From the IMG/VR virus record IMGVR_UViG_3300007735_000595, positions 1 through 30,722 of that record: DNA of 30,722 bases. The stretch is one strand, 5' to 3'. Numbering within the stretch: position 1 is the stretch's first letter; each line of letters opens with the position of its first letter. The DNA is from a virus. This document shows, in pieces, positions 20,535 to 29,449 of the stretch. The notes under the pieces are model-generated. The model did not search any database and was not told the DNA's origin. It worked only from the letters and a program-made list of their open reading frames with translations. Position numbers and translations under genes: made by a program.

Positions 20535-20810
20535 ATGGCCCGCACACCGGCATGGCAACGTCGCGAGGGTAAGGACCCGTCTGGCGGCCTCAACGCCACC
20601 GGGCGCGCTTCCCTTCGTGCTATCGGACACAACATCAAGCCGCCGGTCACCGCCGAGCAGGCAAAGGGCAGCCCGGCCAGCGCCGCGCGCCGCGACAATT
20701 TCCGTGCCCGCATGTGCGGGATGAAGGAAAAGCTGACGTCATCCAAAACCGCCCACGATCCGAACAGCCGCATCAACCTTGCGCTGAAGAAGTGGGATGT
20801 GAAGTGTTAG
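20535..20810 (+). CDS. Small basic phage protein (DUF6321-like)
   Basis: A 91-residue protein reading PAWQRREGKDPSGGLNATGRASLRAIGHNIKPPVT, then SAARRDNFRARMCGMKEKL, and ending NLALKKWDVKC. The order PAWQRxEGKxPxGGLN-x-GRAS ... ARRxxFxARMxGM ... ALxKWxxxC is that of a small phage family recalled as DUF6321, whose function is unknown. The two C-terminal landmarks (Met-Cys-Gly-Met and the final Cys) are present. It is basic and presumably virion-associated or packaging-associated. The start lies just after the hairpin at 20491-20527. The family name is from memory of the motif, not from a search. Confidence 0.75.
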   Translation: MARTPAWQRREGKDPSGGLNATGRASLRAIGHNIKPPVTAEQAKGSPASAARRDNFRARMCGMKEKLTSSKTAHDPNSRINLALKKWDVKC

Positions 20811-20819
20811 GAGCCTGAG

Positions 20820-21464
20820 ATGCGCCCAATCGTCGTCACCTGCGGCCCTTACACCGCGGCGGCCACCAACAATATTCGCACGGCAGGCGCCATTGCGGGC
20901 GCCGGCGCAGTCACGCTGAATGGCACGCTGGTTGCCAGCGGCGTTGCCACGCTCGATCAGCAGCGCCGCGTGCTGTTTACCAGCAGCGGCAACGACACCG
21001 GCATCACGTTCACTATTACCGGAACCAACGCAGCGGGCGATGTAATCAGCGAAACGCTCAACGGGGGCAACCCGACCGCCTATACCGTGCTTGACTACAA
21101 GACGATCACGTCGATTACGTCGAGCGGCTCCTCGGCCGGCACGGTTGCCATCGGCACCAACGGCATCGCGGGCAGCCCGTGGGTTCGCCTCGATGAATAC
21201 GCGCTGCCCAATCTCAGCATTCAGGCTGTCGTCTCCGGTACGATCAACTACACGATCCAGCAAAGCTACGACGACCCCAATTCGCCGACCAATGTCGTGT
21301 TGCCTGCGGCGATGACGTGGTCGCAGCTTGTCGCCGCAACTGCAAGTTCTGCCGTGACCAACGTAGCCTATCAGCCGCTCTTCGTTCGTGTTCTGGTAAA
21401 CAGCAACACGAACCCGGCCACCGTCACGGCGACGTTCCTCCAGACTGGCATCGTGCCTCAGTAA
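20820..21464 (+). CDS. Beta-rich structural protein near connector, 214 residues
   Basis: The start is preceded by TAGGAG straddling the previous stop. The protein is beta-sandwich-like: alternating Val/Thr/Ile strands with small turns (VTLNGTLVASGVATLDQQRRVLF, ITFTITGTNAAGDVISETLNGG, VVSGTINYTIQQSYDDPN, LFVRVLVNSNTNPATVTATFLQTG). No transmembrane segment is seen. It sits between the small DUF6321-like gene and the gp4-like connector, so a head completion, decoration or tail-adaptor function is likely. It ends flush with the start of the next gene (TAAATG). No specific family name is given. Confidence 0.7.
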   Translation: MRPIVVTCGPYTAAATNNIRTAGAIAGAGAVTLNGTLVASGVATLDQQRRVLFTSSGNDTGITFTITGTNAAGDVISETLNGGNPTAYTVLDYKTITSITSSGSSAGTVAIGTNGIAGSPWVRLDEYALPNLSIQAVVSGTINYTIQQSYDDPNSPTNVVLPAAMTWSQLVAATASSAVTNVAYQPLFVRVLVNSNTNPATVTATFLQTGIVPQ

Positions 21465-22157
21465 ATGACGACCAGTGGGACGTATACTTTTGATCCTTCG
21501 CTTGGCGAGCTGACGCTCTACGCATTCAACCTCTGCCAGCTCAGGAATACGTCGCTCACGCAGGAACACCTGCAGAGCGCGCGCGTCGCCACGAACCTGA
21601 TGCTGTCGACGTGGTCGAACATGGGCGTCAACCTGTGGGCCGTCGACCTTGTCACGACGCCGGTGACGCAGGGCGTCACGACGTATCCGGTTGACAGCAA
21701 CACCGTGATGATCCTCGATGCGTACATGGTCACGCCGCAGAGCGGCGGCGGCATCGACCGCGTCATCCTGCCGGTCAGTCGTTCCGAATACGCGACTTAC
21801 CCAAACAAGGAACAGCAGGGCTTCCCGACGGTCTACTGGTTCGACCGCCTGATCAATCCAACGGTTACGCTGTGGCCGGTGCCCGATGGCAGCAGCACGT
21901 CGGCGCTGAAGTACTACCGCGTGCGACGCCTGCAGGACGCCAACATCGCGAACGCGCAGACGGTCGACATTCCGTATCTCTGGCTCGAAGCCTTCGCCGA
22001 CGGGCTCGCCTATCGGCTGGCCAAGGTCTGGAAACCCGAGATCGCGGCGGGGCTCAAGGCCGCCGCCGACGAGACGTACAAGATCGCGGCCGAACAGAAC
22101 ATCGAGCAGGCGTCGCAGTTCATATCTCCAATGGTTTTCGGATATTACCGACCATAG
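21465..22157 (+). CDS. P22 gp4-like head-tail connector / tail accessory factor
   Basis: A 230-residue protein resembling the P22 gp4-type tail accessory factors: an N-terminal helical bundle (LTLYAFNLCQLRNTSLTQEHLQSARVATNLMLSTWSN) then beta segments (GVTTYPVDSNTVMILDAYM, DRVILPVSRSEYATYPNKEQQGFPTVYWFDR, INPTVTLWPVPDG, LKYYRVRRLQD). A C-terminal helix (LEAFADGLAYRLAKVWKPE, LKAAADETYKIAA) follows. These proteins dock below the portal, seal packaged DNA and provide the platform for tail parts. The start abuts the preceding stop. Position between capsid and fibre genes is as expected. Confidence 0.75.
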   Translation: MTTSGTYTFDPSLGELTLYAFNLCQLRNTSLTQEHLQSARVATNLMLSTWSNMGVNLWAVDLVTTPVTQGVTTYPVDSNTVMILDAYMVTPQSGGGIDRVILPVSRSEYATYPNKEQQGFPTVYWFDRLINPTVTLWPVPDGSSTSALKYYRVRRLQDANIANAQTVDIPYLWLEAFADGLAYRLAKVWKPEIAAGLKAAADETYKIAAEQNIEQASQFISPMVFGYYRP

Positions 22158-22173
22158 TGTGGTAGGATGACCC

Positions 22174-22791
22174 ATGGCCACACGCATCTGCACCAAATGC
22201 AACGTCGAGCAACCGCTCGAAGCATTCTATAAAGACGCCGGGGCGCTTGGCGGACGCTCGCGGCGTTGCAAAACGTGCACGCTTAAACACGTCGCCGAGT
22301 GGCAAAAGAACAATCCGGTCAAGGTAGCCGCGCGCAAAAAACGGTATCAAGACCGGCACCCTGAGCGCATCAAAACTCAAGAACAAAACTACTACGCCAA
22401 AAACAAAAAGCGCATAAACGCGTATGCGCGGCAATGGCAAAAAGAAAATCCTGCTGCCGTAGCCGAAGCCTACAGTCGGTGGCGTGTCAGTCATAAACCA
22501 TATCTTCGTCGCAAAGACAGCGAGAAGCGAGCGCGGAAAATGAACGCTACTCCGTCATGGCTTACCGCCATTCACCGCGCGCAGATACAGGAGATGTACG
22601 ATATTGCTGACGCTCGCACGATGCAGACTGGCGTGCAGCATCACGTTGATCACATACATCCGCTCAAGGGACGCAACTTCGCCGGCCTTCATATGCCGTG
22701 GAATTTGCAAGTTCTGACGACATTTGAAAATATCTCTAAGAAAGATCGCGTGCCTGCCGACGAACGGCACCTGTTCTGGGATGACGTCTGA
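22174..22791 (+). CDS. HNH endonuclease (homing-type) with zinc-ribbon N terminus
   Basis: A 205-residue protein. Residues 6-35 are a Cys-x2-Cys ... Cys-x2-Cys zinc ribbon (CTKC, CKTC). The middle is a very basic Lys/Arg helix with repeated AxNKKR-type turns. Residues 156-180 carry the HNH core, HHVDHIHPLKG followed by GLHMPWNLQVL, with His and Asn ligands in place. Such free-standing nucleases nick DNA and spread between phages, or act in packaging. The codon use is visibly less GC-rich (AAAAACAAAAAG tracts), which suits recent insertion. It is not needed for the surrounding connector genes. GGTAGGA five to seven bases before the ATG serves as its ribosome-binding site, and the stop overlaps the next start by one base. 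Confidence 0.85.
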   Translation: MATRICTKCNVEQPLEAFYKDAGALGGRSRRCKTCTLKHVAEWQKNNPVKVAARKKRYQDRHPERIKTQEQNYYAKNKKRINAYARQWQKENPAAVAEAYSRWRVSHKPYLRRKDSEKRARKMNATPSWLTAIHRAQIQEMYDIADARTMQTGVQHHVDHIHPLKGRNFAGLHMPWNLQVLTTFENISKKDRVPADERHLFWDDV

Positions 22792-23294
22792 TGGGCTACG
22801 CTTCTCGATCCGGTCGCGCTCGCACCAGTCCATCAGGACCGCAAGCGCACGCAATATGTGATCGTTGCGGATTTCGCTATAATCACGTTGATCTGCAATG
22901 GCAGTTCGACTGGCGAGGGGCCACGCTCCAGAACACGCGCATTCTCGTCTGCGACCGGTGCAACGACGACCAACAGCAGCAGCTTCGCGCCATCGTGATC
23001 CCGGCCGATCCGGTGCCGATCATGAACCCGCGCGTTCAGGATTTTGTTGCCGCCTCGTCTAATCAGCGCACCACCAGCGGCCAAAATACGACCGACTTCT
23101 TCACCGGCATTCCCATTCCGGGCGATGTTGTTCGCACTACGGAGAACAACAACGTGCGCGTCACGCAGCAGACGGGCGCGCCGCCCGGCAGCCTCAACCA
23201 GCAGCCGGGCACCGATCCGAACGCGCCGGGCAATGACGATCCGGGGCTGCCGTACGAGAATACCGATGTGCCCGAGACCGGGCCCCTGACATGA
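22791..23294 (+). CDS. Conserved phage protein with four-Cys zinc-binding domain
   Basis: A 167-residue protein. N terminus MGYASRSGRARTSPSGPQAH, then CDRCGFRYNHVDL ... WRGATLQNTRILVCDRCND, two Cys-x2-Cys knuckles about 25-65 that should bind one zinc. Then QLRAIVIPADPVPIMNPRVQDF, and a long disordered Asn/Gly/Pro/Gln tail (TTSGQNTTDFFTGIPIPGDVV, then NQQPGTDPNAPGNDDPG). This arrangement is common beside fibre genes of podophages, where it is unnamed. It may join connector and fibre proteins. The start overlaps the HNH stop by one base, so the HNH gene was inserted without breaking translation, or the pair has long been together. Confidence 0.7.
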   Translation: MGYASRSGRARTSPSGPQAHAICDRCGFRYNHVDLQWQFDWRGATLQNTRILVCDRCNDDQQQQLRAIVIPADPVPIMNPRVQDFVAASSNQRTTSGQNTTDFFTGIPIPGDVVRTTENNNVRVTQQTGAPPGSLNQQPGTDPNAPGNDDPGLPYENTDVPETGPLT

Positions 23295-23309
23295 CGGTGG
23301 ATGCGTAAT

Positions 23310-26300
23310 ATGGCTGTCCAGCAAATCCCGAACCTCCCTGCAGCCATAGCGCTGAACGGCACGGAACAGTTCGAGGCCGTGCAGGCGGGCACATCGGCGC
23401 GCGTGACTACGGCGCAGCTTGGCGCGTATGTGGCCACCACGTACCCCGCGCCGGGCGTCACCAGCGTTGCCACCAGCGCGCCCATTACGGGCGGCACGAT
23501 CACGACGTCCGGCACAGTCGGGCTCGCGGGCGCTGGCGTCACCAACTATTACCTTGCGGCCATGAACGCAGGCACGGTTAAGGCAAACGTGACGGGAGGG
23601 TCTGCGCAGCCAACCGATGCCACTGTAACATCGGTGCTGGACCTCGTCGGTACTGCAAACGGTAGTCTGTTATATCGCAACGCCACGGTCTGGACGACGC
23701 TTGCCATCGGCAGCACCAATTACGTGCTGTCGTCAAGCGGAAGCGCGCCGCAGTGGGTCGATCTCGATGTCTTGTACAGTCTGAAAATCGGCACGACGAC
23801 GGTAACGGGCGGATCAACCGGACGCGTCCTGTACGATAATGCGGGAACACTTGGCGAGTATACTGTCACGGGCACGGCGGGTTCCGTTGTCCTGTCCAAC
23901 AGCCCGACCCTGACGTCGCCTTCATTTGCAACCATTGTAAACACCGGCACGCTCACGCTGCCGACGGCTACAGATACGCTGGTTGGCCGTGCGACGACCG
24001 ACACTCTGACCAACAAGACTATCAGTGGCTCTTCCAACACGCTGACCAACATCGGTAACTCGTCGTTGGTCAACAATTCCGTGACGGTCAACGGCGTCAC
24101 CATTGCGTTGGGCGGCAGTGGCGTCATAACGGCGACTGCGGCGTCCATTGCCGTGGGAACGACCACAATACTTGGCGCGACCAACGGATATATTTTCTAT
24201 AACAACGCGGGCGTCTTGGGCGAGGTGGCCACCACGGGCAGCGGCAGCGTCGTTCTGGCGACCAGCCCAACTTTGACGACGCCCAATCTGGGCACGCCCA
24301 GCGCGGCCACGCTGACAAATGCTACGGGGCTGCCGCTATCGACAGGCGTTACAGGTAACCTGCCCGTCACGAATCTCAACAGCGGCACCAGCGCATCGGC
24401 GACGACTTTCTGGCGTGGCGACGGTTCGTGGGCGACACCCGCCGGCAGTGCGGTATCTATCGATGTCGGTTCGACGCCGGTCACGAGCGGCACCAACGGG
24501 TACATTCTCTACAACAATGCTGGCGTACTGGGTAATCTGTCGGCAGTGCCGATTGCAAACGGTGGGACAGGCCAGACGACGGCCAGCGCGGCGTTCAATG
24601 CGCTCTCGCCCATCACGACGACCGGCGATCTGATCATTGGAAATGGTGCGGGCAGCACCACGCGCCTGCCCATTGGCACCAACGGTTACGTCCTGACCAG
24701 CAATGGCACGACGGCAACGTGGGCCGCATCGACCGGAGGCGTCACCAGCTTCAGCGGCGGCACGACGGGCCTGACGCCCAGCACAGCGACGACCGGCGCG
24801 ATCACGCTGGGCGGTACGCTTGCCATCGCCAACGGCGGCACCAACAGCACGGCCACGCCGACCGCAGGCGCGGTGGCCTTTGGCGACGGCACCAAGTACG
24901 CCTTCACCGCCGCAGGCACGGCAGGCCAGTACCTCCAGTCCACGGGTGCAGGCACCCCGACTTGGACGACAATTAGTAGCAGCGGCGTCGGCTCAACCGG
25001 CTACTACGGCGCGTTCTATGACGCTGGCGCGGACCAGACGGCGGCCAGCACGACGACCGCGTATGTGATGCGCGTCGGAACCGTGGCGGAAGCCAACGGC
25101 GTCTCGATTGTCACCAACGGCACCTACCTGTCGCGCATCACGGTTGCGAACGCGGGAACCTATACGTTCACGCCGTCGATCCAGTTCGTGAACAGCGACA
25201 CGCAGATACACGATGCTGAAGTCTGGTTCCGCAAGAACGGCAGCGATGTCGCTGATAGCAACAGCCAGTGGAGCATCCCGAACAAGCATGGCGGGACTAA
25301 CGGAAACCTGATCGCAACCGTCGCGTTCACGATCACGCTTGCGGCGGGTGACTACATTGAGATGGCGTGGGCGACGACTGACCCCACGGTCTACATCCAC
25401 ACCTATCCCGCCGGGACTACGCCGACCACTCCGGTAATTCCGGGCGTGATTGTTGTCGTTACCAGTCAGCCGCAGATCGGCATCGGCTACTACAACCTCA
25501 CCAGCACGACCTCGACGCTGATCGGCACGGGCAGCAAGACGTTCACTGTCTCTACGCCGTCTACGTCGTCTGCCTTCACGGTCGGCACCCGCGTTCGCGT
25601 GGCCTACACGACCACTCCGTCTAACTGGATGGAGGGCGTCATCACGGCGTTCTCTGGCACCAGCTTGACGGTTGACGTAGACACGGTGGGCGGCAGCGGC
25701 ACCTACGCCGCGTGGACGTTCTCTGTCGCTGGCGTCAACAATTCCTCGCTGGTTGTCGGCACCACCGCCATCACGGGCGGCACCACAGGCCGCGTGCTGT
25801 ACGACAACGGCGGCCTTGTAGGCGAATACGCCATCAGCGGCACTGGATCAGTAGTGCTGACGGGCTCACCGGCTCTTACCGGAACCCCGACATTTGCGGG
25901 ATCAACCAGCGGCACAACGGGGTTGAAAGCATCGGCGGTTGCCAGCGGAACGCTTACGCTTCCCGCCGCTACAGATACGCTGGTTGGCAAAGCTACGACA
26001 GACACGCTGACCAACAAGACGATCAGCGGCGCGGACAACACTCTGTCAAATATCGGCAATTCGTCGCTGACCAATTCGTCTATTACCGTAAATGGCACCA
26101 GCATCTCTCTTGGTGGCAGCGGCACCATTACGGCAGCGGCATCGTCTGTTGCGGTAGGAACTACGACCGTAACGGGCGGCACGACCACGCGCGTACTGTA
26201 CGACAACGCCGGTACGCTGGGTGAATACGCGCAGGTTCCCATTGCCAATGGCGGCACAGGGCAGGCTACAGCTTCGGCAGGGTTCAACGCGCTTTCGCCC

Positions 26301-26729
26301 ATCACCTCAACCGGCGACCTTATCATCGGCAACGGCACTAACAGCGCCACGCGCCTTGCCATTGGCGCGAACGGTTACGTCCTGCAGTCGAACGGTACAA
26401 CGGCAACGTGGGCGTCGTTTACGTCTGGCGCGTCCATATCTAACGACACCACTACAACAAGCAATCTTTATCCGCTGTTTGCTGCTGCGACTTCCGGCAC
26501 GCCAACAACCATTTATACCGGCAACGCCAATCTTCTGTACAAGCCGTCTACGGGAGAGTTGACCTCGACAGTGCCCATCGCCGGTAACGGCATCGTCGTC
26601 AATAATCAGACGGTGGCGGCGAGCTACACAATCGCGTCGGGCTACAGCGGCACCAGCGCCGGTCCGATTACTGTCGCATCAGGCAAGACGGTCACTGTCT
26701 CTGCCGGAAGCAAGTGGGTGGTTCTATGA
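23310..26729 (+). CDS. Tail fibre / receptor-binding protein, 1139 residues
   Basis: I start at the second Met (ATG 23310, [27 protein letters not shown]), because GGTGG at 23296-23300 lies nine bases upstream. The first ATG at 23301 has no gap. The N-terminal 50 residues look like the particle-attachment domain. The body is Thr/Ser/Gly-rich beta repeats ([25 protein letters not shown] and [22 protein letters not shown]), with two copies of [24 protein letters not shown]. Residues about 560-725 form a distinct jelly-roll-like domain ([24 protein letters not shown] ... [14 protein letters not shown] ... [21 protein letters not shown]), a C1q/TNF-like candidate. The protein is probably a trimer binding host surface sugars. 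It overlaps the next gene by ATGA. Confidence 0.8.
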   Translation: MAVQQIPNLPAAIALNGTEQFEAVQAGTSARVTTAQLGAYVATTYPAPGVTSVATSAPITGGTITTSGTVGLAGAGVTNYYLAAMNAGTVKANVTGGSAQPTDATVTSVLDLVGTANGSLLYRNATVWTTLAIGSTNYVLSSSGSAPQWVDLDVLYSLKIGTTTVTGGSTGRVLYDNAGTLGEYTVTGTAGSVVLSNSPTLTSPSFATIVNTGTLTLPTATDTLVGRATTDTLTNKTISGSSNTLTNIGNSSLVNNSVTVNGVTIALGGSGVITATAASIAVGTTTILGATNGYIFYNNAGVLGEVATTGSGSVVLATSPTLTTPNLGTPSAATLTNATGLPLSTGVTGNLPVTNLNSGTSASATTFWRGDGSWATPAGSAVSIDVGSTPVTSGTNGYILYNNAGVLGNLSAVPIANGGTGQTTASAAFNALSPITTTGDLIIGNGAGSTTRLPIGTNGYVLTSNGTTATWAASTGGVTSFSGGTTGLTPSTATTGAITLGGTLAIANGGTNSTATPTAGAVAFGDGTKYAFTAAGTAGQYLQSTGAGTPTWTTISSSGVGSTGYYGAFYDAGADQTAASTTTAYVMRVGTVAEANGVSIVTNGTYLSRITVANAGTYTFTPSIQFVNSDTQIHDAEVWFRKNGSDVADSNSQWSIPNKHGGTNGNLIATVAFTITLAAGDYIEMAWATTDPTVYIHTYPAGTTPTTPVIPGVIVVVTSQPQIGIGYYNLTSTTSTLIGTGSKTFTVSTPSTSSAFTVGTRVRVAYTTTPSNWMEGVITAFSGTSLTVDVDTVGGSGTYAAWTFSVAGVNNSSLVVGTTAITGGTTGRVLYDNGGLVGEYAISGTGSVVLTGSPALTGTPTFAGSTSGTTGLKASAVASGTLTLPAATDTLVGKATTDTLTNKTISGADNTLSNIGNSSLTNSSITVNGTSISLGGSGTITAAASSVAVGTTTVTGGTTTRVLYDNAGTLGEYAQVPIANGGTGQATASAGFNALSPITSTGDLIIGNGTNSATRLAIGANGYVLQSNGTTATWASFTSGASISNDTTTTSNLYPLFAAATSGTPTTIYTGNANLLYKPSTGELTSTVPIAGNGIVVNNQTVAASYTIASGYSGTSAGPITVASGKTVTVSAGSKWVVL
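23945..24029 (+). repeat. Fibre repeat, copy A (pairs with 25946-26030)
   Basis: Codes for [28 protein letters not shown]. The partner 25946-26030 codes for [29 protein letters not shown] run around CTACAGATACGCTGGTTGGC is identical, which shows recent internal duplication rather than convergence. Confidence 0.85.
24546..24727 (+). repeat. Fibre repeat, [10 protein letters not shown] unit, copy A (pairs with 26235-26414)
   Basis: Encodes [29 protein letters not shown] and [31 protein letters not shown]. It is closely matched at 26235-26414. The IANGGTG motif is widespread in phage tail-fibre shafts. Confidence 0.85.
25946..26030 (+). repeat. Fibre repeat, copy B
   Basis: Second copy of the 85-base unit at 23945-24029. 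It is followed by the same [20 protein letters not shown]-type stretch, so the duplicated block extends over about 150-250 bases at lower identity. Confidence 0.85.
26235..26414 (+). repeat. Fibre repeat, [10 protein letters not shown] unit, copy B
   Basis: Encodes [29 protein letters not shown], matching 24546-24727. The two units bracket the jelly-roll-like domain. Confidence 0.85.
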
Positions 26730-27778
26730 GTTCTGTTGTTGTATCAGGTGACACCAGCGGAAGCGTTACGCTCTCCGCGCCTGCGGTTGCGGGCAGCGTG
26801 ACAGTTACACTGCCGTCTGCAACAGGCGTGATGCTCGGCTCGGGTAACTCACTTGTTGTTCCTCAAGGGCGTCTTACGCTTGCTACCGGCGTGCCGGTAA
26901 TGACTTCAGCGCAGACGGCAAAAACAACGATCTACTATACGCCGTATGTTGGCGCGACAATCCCGATCTACGACGGATCGAAATGGTCACACTTTCTGTT
27001 CAGCGAGCTAAGCAACGTCACCACCAACAGCAGCACCGGAAACGCTGGTCCTGCCGCCACCACGACCAACTCCAACTACGACCTGTTCGTGTGGTCCAAC
27101 AGCGGCACGCTCACTCTAACTCGTGGTCCAGCATGGACTTCTGATACGGCGCGTGGCACGGGAGCCAACACGACGCAGTTGACGATGACCAACGGCATCT
27201 ACACGAACACCGTCGCCATCTCGAATGGCCCGGGCGCTGGTGTAGGCACCTATGTCGGCACAGTCAGGACGGACGGGTCATCTCAAGTCAACTGGAACCC
27301 GACACCCGCTGCGGCTGCTGGCGGCGGTAACGCTCGCGTGGATGTGTTTAACGCTTATAACCGTGTCCGCGCCTCTCTCCTGTCGCAAGACAGCACGTCC
27401 TCTTGGTCTTACACGACCTCGACGTGGCGCTCGATGAACAACAGCACGAGCAACCGGCTGAACTACGTCGATGGGCTCGGCGAAGTGGAAGTAGACACGT
27501 ATGTTTGCGTGTTGTGGGTCGGTGCAACTGCCAACGGCATTGCCGTCAACAGGGACAGCACGTCCGCCACTCCGACTGTGACGAGCGAAATGTGGAACGT
27601 GTCCGCAGCACAAACCCAGCAGCTTACTACGTCGTTCAACCCGTCCCTCGGGTTCCATTACTTGCAGGCCATGGAATTCAACACAGGCGGCGCTTCCTCG
27701 ACTTCGTATGGCACGGGAAATCCAACTACGGTTTGGACTACCCAGTGGCAGTCGCTCGCTGCGGCCGTGACAATTTAG
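26726..27778 (+). CDS. Fibre-associated or receptor-binding structural protein, 350 residues
   Basis: The start is the ATG overlapping the fibre stop (ATGA at 26726-26729). A GTG at 26714 would be inside the fibre's end. The N terminus, [37 protein letters not shown], resembles the N termini of the two proteins at 28197 and 28805. The middle segment, [39 protein letters not shown], is typical of phage tip proteins, followed by Gly/Asn/Thr-rich beta repeats. The C-terminal half ([30 protein letters not shown]) is aromatic and may be the binding face. It is likely exposed on the virion tail. No enzyme motif is seen. Confidence 0.7.
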   Translation: MSSVVVSGDTSGSVTLSAPAVAGSVTVTLPSATGVMLGSGNSLVVPQGRLTLATGVPVMTSAQTAKTTIYYTPYVGATIPIYDGSKWSHFLFSELSNVTTNSSTGNAGPAATTTNSNYDLFVWSNSGTLTLTRGPAWTSDTARGTGANTTQLTMTNGIYTNTVAISNGPGAGVGTYVGTVRTDGSSQVNWNPTPAAAAGGGNARVDVFNAYNRVRASLLSQDSTSSWSYTTSTWRSMNNSTSNRLNYVDGLGEVEVDTYVCVLWVGATANGIAVNRDSTSATPTVTSEMWNVSAAQTQQLTTSFNPSLGFHYLQAMEFNTGGASSTSYGTGNPTTVWTTQWQSLAAAVTI

Positions 27779-27788
27779 GGGTATTAAA

Positions 27789-28190
27789 ATGTCTACTCTC
27801 ACACAGGCCATCCAATACCTCTGGCCCACGCTTAACTTCGCAGACGTAGACGGTACGCTCGCCAACGTGCGCTACGATGATCCGTTGCCGCAGGGCTTCA
27901 CGCCGCCCACGCAGGCGGACATCGACGTTGCCCTCATTGCGATGGCTAACGTCAAGGTTATCACCAACGCCCAACTCAAGCGACAGCTTAACGTAGAGGG
28001 GCAACTTGCAACGGCCCAACAGCTTGTCACGGCTGCGGGCGGTCTAATCATGGAACTCTGGTATGGCGCGGCGACGTTCAACATCGCCGACCCGGAACTG
28101 GTGGCTCTGGCAACAACCGCGCCCCCAAATGGATTGGGCATGACGCCAGACCAGCTTCAAACTTTTTTTAACGACGCAGCGAAGCTGTAG
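27789..28190 (+). CDS. Small phage protein between fibre genes, 133 residues
   Basis: The start has a modest AGGGG ribosome-binding site. Sequence: LTQAIQYLWPTLNFADVDGTLANVRYDDPLPQGFTPPTQADIDVALIAMANVKV, then ITNAQLKRQLNVEGQLATAQQLV and AGGLIMELWYGAATFNIADPELVAL. The opening resembles small fibre-assembly or chaperone-like proteins (an XkdW-like pattern, from memory and weak). It is mostly helical with a conserved-looking aromatic start, and it is translated within the fibre operon. A role in fibre folding or attachment is inferred from position. Confidence 0.6.
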   Translation: MSTLTQAIQYLWPTLNFADVDGTLANVRYDDPLPQGFTPPTQADIDVALIAMANVKVITNAQLKRQLNVEGQLATAQQLVTAAGGLIMELWYGAATFNIADPELVALATTAPPNGLGMTPDQLQTFFNDAAKL

Positions 28191-28196
28191 GCGCAC

Positions 28197-28808
28197 ATGG
28201 CAACAACTATCGACGGCACCTCTGGCCTTACCGTTCCCGGCACCGGCTCTGTTATCCTGACCGGCGCGACGAGCGGCACGATCACGCTCACGCCGACGGC
28301 GGTTGCTGGTACCACGACGCTGACGATGCCTGCGACGACCGGCACGGTGGCGCTTACATCTGAGGCGGTGCGGCAAGTCGTATTCACTGCGTCTACCGGA
28401 TATGCCAGCGGCACTACGGCAATGCCGTGGGACAACACAATCCCTCAGAATACCGAGGGCGATCAATTCATGTCGGTGACGATCACGCCCAAAAGTTCAA
28501 CCAGTAAACTAAGAATAACCGCGCTCGGTTATTTTTGGAGTTTAGGAACTAACGTTATCAGCGGCGCTATTTTTCAGGACACTACCGCCAATGCTCTTGC
28601 TTCTGGCTACACTTATTTTCAAGCAAATCAGGGCTCGATCCTTTCCGTGGTTCACTACATGACGAGCGGCACCACATCTTCGACCACGTTCAAGTTTCGT
28701 GCGGGCCAAAACGGCAGCGGGACTTCTTACTTCAACGGCTCTTCCACTAATGGCCTGTTCAACGCAACTTGCCAGTCGTTTATGATGGTAGAGGAGATCG
28801 GCACATGA
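28197..28808 (+). CDS. Tail-tip/receptor-binding protein, paralogue 1, 203 residues
   Basis: The N terminus (about 1-55) is the shaft-like adaptor MATTIDGTSGLTVPGTGSVILTGATSGTITLTP with TLTMPATTGTVAL. The C-terminal domain (about 60-203) carries NTIPQNTEGDQFMSVTITPKSSTSKLRI, AIFQDTTANALASG and HYMTSGTTSSTTFKFRAGQNGSG, and ends MMVEEIGT. This domain is repeated, with different surface stretches, in the next gene. It is beta-rich, with no membrane segment. It is likely a trimeric tip. Stop and next start overlap (ATGA). It sits at the end of the fibre region together with its paralogue, so both may be displayed on the tail. Confidence 0.7.
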   Translation: MATTIDGTSGLTVPGTGSVILTGATSGTITLTPTAVAGTTTLTMPATTGTVALTSEAVRQVVFTASTGYASGTTAMPWDNTIPQNTEGDQFMSVTITPKSSTSKLRITALGYFWSLGTNVISGAIFQDTTANALASGYTYFQANQGSILSVVHYMTSGTTSSTTFKFRAGQNGSGTSYFNGSSTNGLFNATCQSFMMVEEIGT

Positions 28809-29449
28809 CCTCCACCATCAACGCCTCCACGGCAGGCGGCGGCGGCATCATCCAGACCGCCGACAGCAGCGGCACGCTCGCGCTTCAGGGTGGCGGCAAT
28901 ACGGGCGTCAGCATCGACAGCAGCGGCAACGCGACCGGCACAACGCAATCGCAGGTCAACAACAGCACGCGCTTGTCCACGACGGCGTATGTGGATCGCG
29001 TGGCGGTGCAGCAGGTAGTAAGTACCATCACCGGGGCCGTCGCGACCGGCACGACGGTCATTCCTTTCGACGACACGATCCCGCAGAACACCGAGGGCGA
29101 CCAGTACATGTCGCTCGCGATCACGCCGAAGAGCGCGACCAGCAAGTTGCTGATCTCGGTTGTCGCCATCGTGTCGGACTCTTCAGCCGATGTGGTCAGT
29201 GCTGCGCTGTTTCAGGACACGACAGCCAACGCTCTTGCGGTGACGAGCGCGCATTCGAATCCTGCGAGCAACATGATCCCGCTTGTTATCAACTACGTCA
29301 TGACGTCCGGCACGACGTCGTCCACCACGTTCAAGGTCAGGATCGGACCTAACGGTGCTGGCACCATTACGTTCAACGGCCAAGGCGGCACTCGCCGGTT
29401 CGGTGGGACCATGGCGTCGAGCATTATCATCACGGAGATTGGAGTATGA
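28805..29449 (+). CDS. Tail-tip/receptor-binding protein, paralogue 2, 214 residues
   Basis: The start at the ATG in the ATGA overlap gives MTSTINASTAGGGGIIQTADSSG. An earlier start lies in shadow. The N terminus has a Gly-rich adaptor, then VSIDSSGNATGTTQSQVNNSTRLSTTAYVDRVAVQQV. The C-terminal domain matches the preceding gene: DDTIPQNTEGDQYMSLAITPKSATSKLLI, ALFQDTTANALAV, NYVMTSGTTSSTTFKVRIGPNGAG and MASSIIITEIGV. Conserved cores with divergent middles (SDSSADVVS versus SLGTNVISG) suggest duplication followed by change of binding surface. It overlaps the next gene by four bases. Confidence 0.7.
   Translation: MTSTINASTAGGGGIIQTADSSGTLALQGGGNTGVSIDSSGNATGTTQSQVNNSTRLSTTAYVDRVAVQQVVSTITGAVATGTTVIPFDDTIPQNTEGDQYMSLAITPKSATSKLLISVVAIVSDSSADVVSAALFQDTTANALAVTSAHSNPASNMIPLVINYVMTSGTTSSTTFKVRIGPNGAGTITFNGQGGTRRFGGTMASSIIITEIGV

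Noticed and set aside
22156-22168. GTGTGGTAGGAT as an extended -10 promoter before the HNH gene
   Set aside because: GGTAGGA is at the right distance to be the ribosome-binding site of the HNH gene, and no -35 is present.
23310-29449. Diversity-generating retroelement (template/variable repeat with reverse transcriptase), as in BPP-1-like phages
   Set aside because: Duplicated fibre segments were found but no reverse transcriptase gene and no A-specific variation between copies. The window does not contain a DGR.
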